DNA from: Syngnathus acus
Lineage: Eukaryota > Chordata > Actinopteri > Syngnathiformes > Syngnathidae
Length of the DNA stretch: 64,000 bases
Assembly: GCF_901709675.1 (NCBI RefSeq)
Contig: NC_051097.1
Span: 2,964,539-3,028,538 of the forward strand
Direction: 5' to 3'
In this document: in pieces, positions 45,146-64,000 of the stretch
How positions within the stretch are numbered: the stretch's first letter is position 1
How the letters are laid out: each line of letters begins with the position of its first letter
Program-made: the position numbers and the translations under genes
Notes under the pieces: model-generated
Databases searched by the model: none
Seen by the model: only the letters and a program-made list of their open reading frames with translations
Told to the model about the DNA's origin: nothing

Positions 45146-45335
45146 TGAAATTTGCTTCTCAACCAGTTGCTGTATTATTTGACTAGATGGCATTATTGGT
45201 TTAAAAAGACATGTTTAAAAAGAAAACAAAAAGACCAGTCAGTGTATGTTCAGCATGATGTTAAACACAGTGTCACTTGGAAGAGTAAAAAAAATACAAC
45301 TGATTCATAAAGCAAATTTCAAGCTTCATTTTCCA
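45146..45335. mobile_element. Diverged hAT-like MITE related to 18676-18846
   Basis: Shares the AAATTTGCTTC...AACCAGTTG left arm, the central GACTAGATGGCATTATTGGTTTAAA and the right arm AAAGCAAATTTCAAGCTTCATT with the 18676 element, at lower identity. Confidence 0.5.
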
Positions 45336-48300
45336 GAGAACTATCAAAAAAAAAAAAAAAAAGATTTTATTTCCAATTGACGTAAAAAAATGCACAAAGA
45401 AATTATTATTCTATTACTGGTTTGGTTACTAGCAACATGGTGATCACTGTCTTACAAAGTAAAACCAAATCTTTCATTTTGATTTGCCACAAAGCTCATC
45501 AGTCTGCTTTCATTGAAGACTACAGGAACCAGAATATATTTACGGTTTTAATTTTAAATGAAGAAAGTATCTAGTGATGATCAAAGACAACTATTGAAAA
45601 ACATTTAATTATTAATTGATAATGGTTACACCTCTAGATTGATTGAATGATTTGTCTGTACTTACATTCTTCTCACATCAGATGTTAAGAGTTCTGAGTT
45701 TCTTGGATTCTGGCTGCTCTTCAGCTCCACATAAATCCGAACCAAACCTGGAAAAAAACTGCTAGTGATTAAAACTATAAGTTGATAACACCAAAAATTG
45801 GACAAATTAACAGTAAAACAAAATACAAAGAAAAAGTAGCAAAGCCAATGAATTAAAACCAAATATATTTTGATGTTGATGGTTTGCAAAAAAATCATAC
45901 AATCAAAACAAAGAAATATGTACTGATCCGTTTTTTTGTTTTTGCCATGATCAATTATTTTCTTTCAATTGTCAAATTTCCAAATCTTCATAGAACCTTA
46001 TTCAGAAAATGATTGCACAATCCATCCATCAGCCATCCAAAGTGGCTACCTTTAGGAAGCTATTAATGTCAGTCAAATTTATTTGCACTTGAGTGACAAA
46101 ACTGAAAACACTAATTTGTCATGCCTAAATAGCTGCAAAACAAAAAATCAAAAATCAATTCTTCACATTCGATTTAATCCTCAACGGTGACCACCCCGAA
46201 TTACTCATTGTTAGACAAAACTTTATGATCCAAACTTAAAACAATATTGTACATGACGTTTGAGTGTATGAACAGCGACTCTTGGAAATTCTGCAACACT
46301 GTGTATCAAACCGAACTTGACCAGAAATTACGTTGTACCCTGTACAGGAAATTAACAAGCATGAAGAGCAAAAGCATTGAAACGAACCAGCTGAGCCTGC
46401 AACTGCTCAGTAAAGCTTTCATTTCGGAAACATGAGACTCGAGCCAGAGAGGGAGTCCCCTGTGTATTATTTATCTACAAGCAGGGGTCTTACGTAACAC
46501 ATCTAGCTCTTAAATGGAGCTAAAAGAGCAAAGAATGAGAACACGCAGAAGATAGACATGGGCAGTGACATCTAAATCCAGTAGAATAGAAACATGCCCC
46601 CTTCTCAGGTATCCCCAGCAGCTGTAGAGGATTTGAAAAGCCATTCAAGGGGCAAATGTCACATGGAAAGGATTAGCTCAAGTTGAATGGTCAAGTTGTT
46701 TTATGGCAAGCTGGGAGACTAAAAAGTCATCACAAACAAGTACTATTAAACGACACATATTAAGTTGCTCTTCTGCCAGCAGGAATGTAAATTTGGACAG
46801 GAATGCAAAAACGAGATACGACTTTGAACGGGAGTCATAATGACCTTCAGAGTCTTGACTCATGACCAAAGACTTTTGAGCGTGACAAACAACCACGGCA
46901 ACAACAGTAGCGGCAATGAAGCAGAATCTTGCCGTACATGCTTATCCCACCTGCAGAGGCAACCAACCTTCTAGAAACACAGATCATTTTCCTGCAGCTG
47001 GTGGTGATTTCTTCCCTGTTGCCACAGGCAACACATGATGAGTCATCGGTTGTAATAGGGCAGAGTTATTTTGGACAGAAACGGCTCAATGTCATCTTGT
47101 GCAGCATTGAAACCAGAGAGGGGTGGTCCCATTGTAACAAGGAGCAGACCTCAATAATTGTGTTCAAACAAACTAATAAATAAATAAATAGTTATCTTTG
47201 TTCACCACCACACCATTGGAATCCCATCAAGTTGTAGGATTATTATGTGAAAATATGTTTGCTGAAATTGATTTTCGAACACCAATTCTTCTAATACTAT
47301 GAATGAAGACCTCTGATAAACTTGATACGGCCGGGGGAAAAAACATTCAACACTATTTTCTCAGTCCTGTAAAGTCTGGAAGTGTAAGTCTTACACAGAG
47401 CTCAGCTCCTTCTGTTGTTTCAAGTGACGAAAGGGTGGGGGAATAAGCAGGCAACGAGTGGTGCTTTTTCTTTAGCTTTTTTGTGATTTTATCACAGAAG
47501 GGAATCAGTGTTCAAATTTGGTTATTTATATACAAACAGGGGTGCACAGAAAATCTCGCCCTCATGGATGAACTTGACAGACTTATGGCACATCCGAGCA
47601 AAGCTTATCATTACTGTGTGAATGTCATTTTAATTTTACAGCAACTGGAAAAACCCTTTTTCTGATTTTTGTTTGTTTGTATTTCTTAAATAACAACATA
47701 TGCCAGGGTCTAAAGTTAGAACCTTATTAGAACTGTCGCGGCAACATACTGTCCTCTTGTCACGACATCAGAAGGGCATGAAAATTCCAATTTGTGACTT
47801 CCATCGATGAGTCAACAAGCCATTATAGGCAAGAAAAAGGTGACTACACTACTAGAAGTGGTTGTTGAGTGAGGGGGTGGACTTTGCATTCCCCCTTAAA
47901 ATACCACATTGCGCTTTCTCGCCACTAGGTGGCAATGTTTTCCACAGTTTTGAATAAGTGAAGACGCTGGTTTTCTCATTCTGAACAGCTGTTGCCATAA
48001 AAACAAAATGACATTTGTATTCTCACCTGTTTCACACCCAAAGGTTTGCCAGCATTCAAAGGAGATCCATTTGCAGATTTGTGTTGTATGATTCTAACCA
48101 AACTAACCACTTCACCACTTGCGGGAGGAAAGTGTTTACTTGTCTTTTTTCTTGTTTGCTTGCTTTTTTTGTTAATTTGTTCGTTTATTTGCTTTCTTGA
48201 TTCCACTTTTTTTTCGTTTGCGATTCCTTTTCCTGTTTTGCTTAATTTTTGATTTGCAGTTGTGTTTCATCTTGATGTGTTTTTGTTAGCAATTCTTATT

Positions 48301-49640
48301 TGCTTGATTTTTGTTTGCATTTTGCCAATCGCAGTGCACACACAGACAAACAAGCATTCATACTCGCAAGCACATCTACGGACAATTTGGAGTGTATCAT
48401 GGGCCTACCATGCACGTTTTGGGAAAGTGAAACGAAACCAGAGCACCAGGAGAAACCCCATGCAGGCTCGAGGAGAACATTCAAACTATGATTAGAGGAG
48501 CCACAAAAACTCACGACTTGTTATCTGCAAATCAATTCAAATTTGTTCATATACTCACAAAGGGTTCTCAAAGTGCTTCTGGTCCACAGTTCACAATGAT
48601 AGACATCCATCCATCCATTTACTATACCGCTTGTCCCCACAGGGGTTGACAGGGGGATAGACATCTTACTAACAAATACTCAAAACCATGAATTTGAATC
48701 CATCTTGGTGAACAATATGGCCTTCTGACATAACGTGAGATTGAAACAGGGGTTGAAACAGGATGAATTCAGAAAAAATATTTTCAATAGACTTATTAAG
48801 CATTGACACTGAATCTACATAGGTGGTCCCTCAAGGTTCCCTGGCTGTGACATTTAAAGTTCAGCTGATGCTTAGAAGAGTTTTCATGATCATTTTGGAA
48901 TTTCAGTGTGCTGTTTTTTCTTTACTTAAATTAAAATACACTAATTCTTCATACTGTGCTTTCAAAGGCTGCTGCATTCCTCATGACCTTGCTGAAGAGT
49001 ATGACGATGACCCAGAACATAATAATGGAGAATGGTTCAAAAGAAACAAAGACATATCTTCAAATGGGCAAAGACTATTCTGAAGCTCATTGTGTCATTA
49101 ACTAGTATATGGTAAGTAGATCTTGCAAAATACTGCATGGATGATATGCTATTATTTTTACCGGTGTGCTTGTAGGACAGCAGCTGGATTGGTTTACCTG
49201 GAGGATTAAACTTACCTTTGCTTTAAATTAGTTACATTGGTGCCTATGATCAAACATAGCAAATAATATTGGAGGTTTGAAATGCATTATACAAAAACAA
49301 AATGCAACAGCACGATATGCTCAGACAAAGACATTCTGCTCGTGCAGTAAAAATAGTTGTTGGTTTTGTGACAAAAGTGGCTTGTTTTCCTGTCTGCTGT
49401 GTGAAATAAGCTTGCTAAAATAACCAATGCAAAGGCTGGTTGGGAACATGGCAAATATACAGACATCATCCCCAGTGACTGAGAAACGAGCAAGCAGGTT
49501 CTGCAGGGCCAGCGTCAGCCATGTTGCTCGCTTGATTTACTCTCGATTGTTTAAACACACATACAGTGATCAGACAGATAAAGGTGTAAATGACTTAAGG
49601 ACTGACCAAAAGATGAAAGACATACATACTGCAGGAAGAT
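45336..49640. other. Gene-poor upstream region of spindlin
   Basis: No convincing exon. A perfect CTCF-like core (CGCCACTAGGTGGCAATG) lies at 47920-47937. V-SINE fragments lie at 48340-48495 and 48604-48660. The open frame at 48823-49083 has an acidic segment but no family I recognise and is not annotated. Confidence 0.4.
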
Positions 49641-49644
49641 TATG

Positions 49645-49960
49645 TCTCAGGCTGTCTGCTGCGGCGGCTGCTGCTGCTGCGGCTGCGGCTGCTGCTGCTG
49701 CCCGGCCCCTCCCCCGCCAGCCGCCACACCAACCGACTGCGTGAGGACGCCTTTTGGCAAAACGAACGCAGAGTGTTTTTGTTTTGGGCGGTTTACCTGC
49801 AGCATGACACGCAAGTTGAACGCCAGTTGCACGTTCACTTCTGTCTTACCGTTTTTATTTTTCACCAGTATGTCCAAAATATGACTGCAGTGAGTTGTCT
49901 CGCCCTCGGCTGTCTGTCAACAGAACCCGTTTCGAATACTCGTGAACGCGCTGGGACTGC
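49645..49960. promoter_or_regulatory. GC-rich island with CTG/CGG triplets, possible spindlin promoter
   Basis: The only strongly CpG- and GC-rich stretch upstream of the spindlin coding exons, with interrupted (GCTGCTGCGGCT) triplets at 49655-49700 and CCCCTCCCCC at 49706. Vertebrate spindlin genes start at CpG islands with non-coding first exons, so this could be the transcription start about 4.8 kb upstream. No splice junction from it was identified. Confidence 0.3.
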
Positions 49961-50371
49961 ACGGCCATCGCACTATGGAAGGTTAAGACATTTTCATACA
50001 GTTGAGACAATTCCGGTGAAGCCCTTCAAAATAAAAACAAATATGAATCGTACAACAACAGAATGAAAGACGAGGAAATGTGTAAGGTCATCATAATAAG
50101 TTTATGACAACTGAACATTGATTCAAAAAATTATACTGTTTTACTGATGTACGTTTGATTGTGTTTCAATCTATCAAATCTGGTCCAGGCATAATGAGCA
50201 TCAGTGGTTGGAACCTAAAAAGCACAAATATTGAAATTGATTTTGGTATTTATTTTTCGCACAACTCTTTAAAAATACATATTTTATACCTTGTACTCTT
50301 TACTTTGTTGACATAGGCTTGTTATTTTTTATGACCTCTGTAGATTATGGCACAATGTAAAAAAATCATTG

Positions 50372-50372
<1 letters not shown>

Positions 50373-50448
<76 letters not shown>
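50373..50448. repeat. (GATT)n microsatellite
   Basis: About 19 perfect GATT units, followed 50 bp later by a GTGTGCGCGCGTGCGCGC alternating tract. Confidence 0.97.
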
Positions 50449-50450
<2 letters not shown>

Positions 50451-50989
50451 CATAGTGTGCAAATACGTTTTCAGGTTGTATAGAAAGTGTGTGTAAACGT
50501 GTGCGCGCGTGCGCGCGTGTGTAAGAAAAAAAAAGTATGATTCAACTCTAAAATCAAGGAAACACTGAAACAATTGAAATGTTGCCATACAAATTAGCTC
50601 TTATTCTTTACAAACTTATTTCTTTACAAACTCTGTTCCGGCCTTAAAGTCGTAGCTTCAGCATGTCATTTTCTCTCCCCGCCCAGGCTCAGTTCTGCAG
50701 CGTCTGCCAAATAGTGCAACCTGGAAGAAAAGCCTGGCGCATAACGCTTTTATTCTTGCTAAAGGGAAATGTGCTTTCGGCAGTTTGCAAACATATTTTA
50801 TTAAGGCGGCGCTAGACTTATAATCATATCAATAAATGCTTTTGCCAGTTTGCAAACTTATTTTATTAAAGCTGCGTTAGACATATATAATCATATCAAT
50901 ATAATCTTCAGTAGTGGTGTGCTCGTGTAGTTGCATGATTGGCGCTAAGGAATGTGAAGGCAACTCCATGAAATTATTTTCGACAAAGT

Positions 50990-51435
50990 GTTGTGGAACA
51001 TGATGTCCCAGACAGGGAGGATGGAAGGAGAACACCTCTCATCGGTCCAGACAGGGAGAACACCTTATTTGAACATCTCGGCCGGTGAGGAACGAGAATA
51101 AGAACTCGTCCTGGTGGTCCAGACCCAACCGCCAGACAGCTGAGGCCGGACACCTGCACTCAGCAGCAATAACACCCAGACGAGGAGGACATGGCCATCG
51201 ACCAATCATCACACAATGATTGCTTGAATATTCATATTGTGTTTCTTTAAAAGTGGGCAACCCGGAAGAATGTGTTGTCTCTTGATGTTCACAAGAACAC
51301 ACGAGTTTTGGTGTGAGGGACCCGAGATCCAGGCGCCTGTATTAGTTTGCTTTGTCAGGAATAAATACTTGGTAAATTCGGCCTAATTGATCTACTGGTC
51401 TTCTCTTTGACAGAACGAACTCGCAAAATTGTTAG
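50990..51435 (+). mobile_element. Candidate solo LTR
   Basis: A unique-looking, more GC-rich block starting TGTTGTGGAACATGATG. It has a repeated CCAGACAGGGAG near its start, TTTAAAAG promoter-like sequence at 51245, and AATAAA at 51360 followed by a T-rich segment and AACGAACTCGCA. The order resembles U3-R-U5. No target duplication was confirmed, so boundaries are approximate. Confidence 0.35.
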
Positions 51436-51652
51436 GTGCGCCAGTGTGTGGATTAGGACATAACTCTTGTGTTAAGTGTTGATCGCAATTTGGAGTCAGA
51501 TCAATAACTAAAATCCGTAACCTAACATTGCTTAATTGTGTTCCAGCCTTCTGTAGAATGCGGAGAGAAGGGGAGAGCGGCTGTGACTGTGCGTGTGCGT
51601 GCGCGTGCGTGCGAGCGTGCGTGTGTATTTATGCTTGGAGTTTATTAATTAG

Positions 51653-52331
51653 TGTGAAGGCGAAGGCCTTCACACTTATGTTATTCTACATCATTCACAT
51701 TATTCATCTTCTATTTTATTCTCCTCACTTTTTTTGACGCGCCTTCCTTCCACATAATCCATCCGATTCACTCCATTCCACTTTTGACGTATCCAGATAT
51801 TCACGCGATGAGCGCTTGCATTTTTCTCTTTCAAAAAATTTTCCGTTTTCACAAAATTCGCAAATTTACAGCAAATTTATCCTCATTCATTAAATCTTAA
51901 TGGTTAATGATCTTAACAGCACATTCAACATTTCACATTTGCGTCAATTCAGTTTGAAATTCTCATCATTCAGAACATTCAAATCACATTGGGGAAGGTT
52001 TTTTAACATTCCCAAAATTGCCAAGTTAAAGAATTTTACGTTTTCACGTTTAAAATTTGCGTAAAATTTAGTTTTTCACTTCTAATTTCTACATTTTTCA
52101 ACCGATTCAACCCGTTCCAACTTTCAAATGTTCATCTTTTGCCTACCGATTCCACAACTTCCCACTTACCAAAAATTCCAAATTTTCAATTTTGAAATTC
52201 ACGCCAAATTTTCCCGAATTTAGTTTTTCCCATCTAATTTCTAAGTCTTTCAACTAATTCAACCCATTCCAGCTTTAAACATCATTCTGTAGCATTCCCC
52301 AGGTATTTATTCAACTTCTTCGCCTTCACAC
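51653..52331. mobile_element. AT-rich element with GTGTGAAGGCGAAG termini
   Basis: GTGTGAAGGCGAAGG at 51653 is matched in reverse by CTTCGCCTTCACAC ending at 52331. The left terminus also forms a local hairpin with the adjoining GGCCTTCACAC. The interior is a strand-skewed (T and C rich) sequence with reiterated ATTCAACCNNTTCCA and CTAATTTCTA phrases, unlike the flanks. Confidence 0.45.
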
Positions 52332-52365
52332 GCAATTTCTCCAGAAATTGCAAATTCTACTTCAT

Positions 52366-52367
<2 letters not shown>

Positions 52368-52433
<66 letters not shown>

Positions 52434-52445
52434 GAGCGAGAGAGA
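52368..52445. repeat. (TA)n followed by (GA)n
   Basis: Ten TA units run directly into about 25 GA units with rare interruptions. Confidence 0.95.
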
Positions 52446-52603
52446 GTCCCTTGCAGTGAAAGTAGCCCGCCAGCCCACATACGATGTTGAAGATCTGATC
52501 ATTTGAGATTCAAACACCGGCGGAGAGTTACAGGGGGGGAAATAATTGCATAGGGTTTTAAAGTTATATTTAAGGTAAAGGTATTAAAGGTAATTTTAGC
52601 ACA

Positions 52604-52609
52604 TTTATT
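52604..52609 (-). terminator. Poly(A) signal of the kelch gene
   Basis: Minus-strand AATAAA (plus TTTATT), about 200 bp beyond the TAA at 52813. Confidence 0.55.
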
Positions 52610-52812
52610 AATTCAAAAGTATGTATCAAACTGGTAACAGAATCAGTGCCGTACCCAAAAAGCAGCGCCCAAAATGTTTTATGGCCAAATGTGTAGACAA
52701 AGATATCAAAATGTCTTCAGAAATGCAGTCATGTATCTCAAAGCAAAATATGTCTAGAGCTACCAACAACAATCACTTTTCATACCATCTTGCTTGTAGT
52801 ATATCTAAACAT

Positions 52813-61749
<8,937 letters not shown>

Positions 61750-64000
61750 TGTTTGAGCAGACACAAAGTATACAATACTGTAAAATCATAACTGTAAAAG
61801 ATGCGAGTGAGAGCTGCTTGATAACTATAATAATGATGCAAATGAATCTAGACAAAATTACTCAGTGAAGCTGCAAACATTATTACAATGTGACGTACGA
61901 CATGAAATATTCTTTAGCAATTGCAAATGATTGTTTGTCCTCAAAACCTACCTGCTTCAGAGCTAAATGTCACAAAATTAACTATTCTTGTTTTTCTGAT
62001 GGTATTGTTGCGAAGCTTGAAGCTGTGCTGAGCCAAAGATGACTTTGCCCTCAGTCCTCAGGTGCTCAGGTAACAGTTGGTTTACACTTTCCTCTGCTTG
62101 AACACTGTTGCCTAGCAATACCTACAATTGGATCCAATCAGGTCTGCAAGATAATAGGTACACTAACCAATGAGTTACCTCCCAAATTCCCAAATCATTC
62201 ATATGTTAATTGTAACAGATGGATTGATTAACTCTAAAAAAAAAAAACTTACAGTAGATGACTGCCTGGTCTTTACTGTTCATTGACATGAACCAATCGA
62301 GCCCCGACTTGCCACCAGACAATAACAGCTGGCGAATTAAGGATCTCCAAAGGCTCAATAATATGACCCAGAAGATAATGAATTATCGTCTGCATTCCCT
62401 TAAAAAACTGTACAGATCTTGCCTCAGTGAGCCGCAAAAAAAAAAAAGACTCCCAAATCACCTGTTTGAACTTCTACTATCAGGCAGACAACACTGAAAA
62501 GTGAAATAAAAAACAAACAGATTTAGACTCTTTTTTTTTCACAAGTGCCATCTCTTTATTAATCTCTGGCCACATAAGGTAATATTAGGTTTATTGATGA
62601 AATAGAGATGGTCTGCTGTGTTTTACTTATTCATTATTTATCATGCACTGTGAGAAGCACTTCAATTTCGTTTTTTTATTAGAATGAAAATAAAGAAGTA
62701 GATTCATTGCTAGTAATGAGCTGTATGTGAGGGATTCTTGATTCTTTAAAACCAAAGGAAATAGAAACAAGAAAGCTGACGATTATATAAGCTCAAATGT
62801 CAGAGTATGAATGCAAAGGCAGGTGTTTGAGGGTTACTGCAGCAACAAAAAGTCACCCCCTGTGATTCAGTCTAGATTTGGGTTAAATAGTAAATGAGGG
62901 TTCCTGTGAATCCTTAACCCCGATGATCGTATCATATTGTCCTTGAGCAAGACATTAAACTTTATTTTGTTCCCAGTAGGGCCTGGCAGCGCCGTTCACG
63001 GCAGCATCACTTTAATGTGTTTCTTGGGGGTATTTTCACCAAGCGTAACAAATTAAAAAGGTCCCCCCCCAAGCAAAGTTACAGTGGTTACTCATTCTAA
63101 TAGCAGCCCTATTAGAATAAGTCAACCTGTGAAATTAGGTGCCCCCTCCCATTTTCAAATTCATCAACTGTTTGTAGCTATCAGTGATTCCTAATCGTGA
63201 ACTAAATTGGCTTTTTCACAGCATGGCTCAGTCGTAGAATGACACTCTCCAAAATTCAAGGTGGTGGGTTCAATCCGAAACTCCAATGATCAGTGTCCTT
63301 GAGCAAGACACAAGAGCTGGTTCATAAAATGTTCTAAAAGCCATAGAATTCACACATAATGCAGCAAATTTAATTTACCTTAAGGTGTATTGTAGGAACC
63401 TTGCAATTACTGCACAGTGAAAAGTGGTTGACCAAATATTTATATTCATAACAACTTGGACTGTATGTTATAACATATTTATACATTCTGCTATAGGCGG
63501 AACGTCACGTGATTAAACCTGGAAAACGAGTGAGCTTCTTGTGTATGTAATTCTGACGAGCACAGCATCTGCTTGTCATGGTGGTTTGAGATTGCTCATT
63601 ATTTTTTATGGCTGTGTTTTTTGTAAAACGTTAATAGAGGATATTTGAATGCAAACAAAGGACAATTTAGAATCTTCAATAATCCCAACATGAAAATTGT
63701 TGGAATGTGGCCGTATACTTCGGTGAACGTCATGGAGTGGAATTATTTATAGTATTCGACCATCAGGAGTAAAAAATGTGTAATGAGTTTGAGCATTTTT
63801 TGAAAAATCTCTCTGATTGATAAGAGGCGGTCACGTTTTCCTCCATCATTTGTTGTTATTTTATCAGACACACGAACGCACGCACGCACGCACCCACACG
63901 CACGAGCAGCCAGCCAAGACCACTGCCATTTACACGTGATAAGATTACACACTGCTAGTCCGTCTCCGTCTGTTACTGCCACAACAACCGGAATGTTTCA
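61750..64000. other. Region upstream of the kelch gene, nothing recognised
   Basis: Should hold the kelch promoter and 5' UTR, but no clear TATA or CpG island is visible. Simple (ACGC)n repeat at 63872-63900. Short open frames have no recognisable domain. Confidence 0.45.

Noticed and set aside
48823-49083. Plus-strand 86-codon frame with acidic EEYDDDPEHNN segment
   Set aside because: No family similarity, no splice context and AT-rich flanks. Probably chance.
49642-49884. Plus-strand frame containing TPFGKT, matching the SPIN1 N-terminus (MKTPFGKT)
   Set aside because: It is on the wrong strand relative to the spindlin gene, is not preceded by ATG, and a proper in-phase first exon (44891-44852) was found.

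Overview
This window reads as nuclear DNA from a teleost fish. The evidence is split vertebrate genes with many short GT-AG introns (80-120 bp is common), AT-rich intergenic DNA, long tetranucleotide microsatellites, tRNA-derived V-type SINEs, and many non-autonomous hAT and Tc1/mariner elements. I cannot name the species from sequence alone. All splice models below were read by eye from reading frame, splice-site sequence and phase agreement.

Layout. 1-10.6 kb: no convincing gene, a Tigger transposase relic, a SINE and an unusual cluster of AP-1 (TGASTCA) sites. 10.67-16 kb: an intronless Jun-family AP-1 gene on the minus strand, with its 3' UTR to the left and a promoter-like region near 15.8-16.0 kb. 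18.9-30 kb: two minus-strand tandem paralogues of a protein family I do not recognise, built from a repeated W-x2-[S/A]-W motif. Gene B (18976-24513, five exons, 1053 codons plus stop) carries a Glu-rich central region. Gene A (28115-29882 plus an unseen 5' part) has one in-frame TGA. 31.9-33.3 kb: a young, internally deleted Ty3/gypsy-type LTR element. 34.1-37.4 kb: dnajc25 (plus strand, five exons, 356 aa), convergent with a spindlin gene (41145-44891, minus strand, six coding exons, 258 aa). 45-52.8 kb: gene-poor, with a GC-rich island at 49.65 kb and several repeats. 52.8-61.75 kb: a complete 18-exon minus-strand gene (507 aa) with six kelch blades followed by a coiled coil. One of its introns holds a three-level nest of transposons. 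61.75-64 kb: nothing recognised.

The host genes do not form one pathway: a transcription factor, an ER co-chaperone, a histone-mark reader, a kelch adaptor and the W-motif pair. The most interesting items are the W-motif family and its in-frame TGA, the AP-1 site cluster around a Jun gene, and the well-preserved target-site duplications that date and order several mobile-element insertions.
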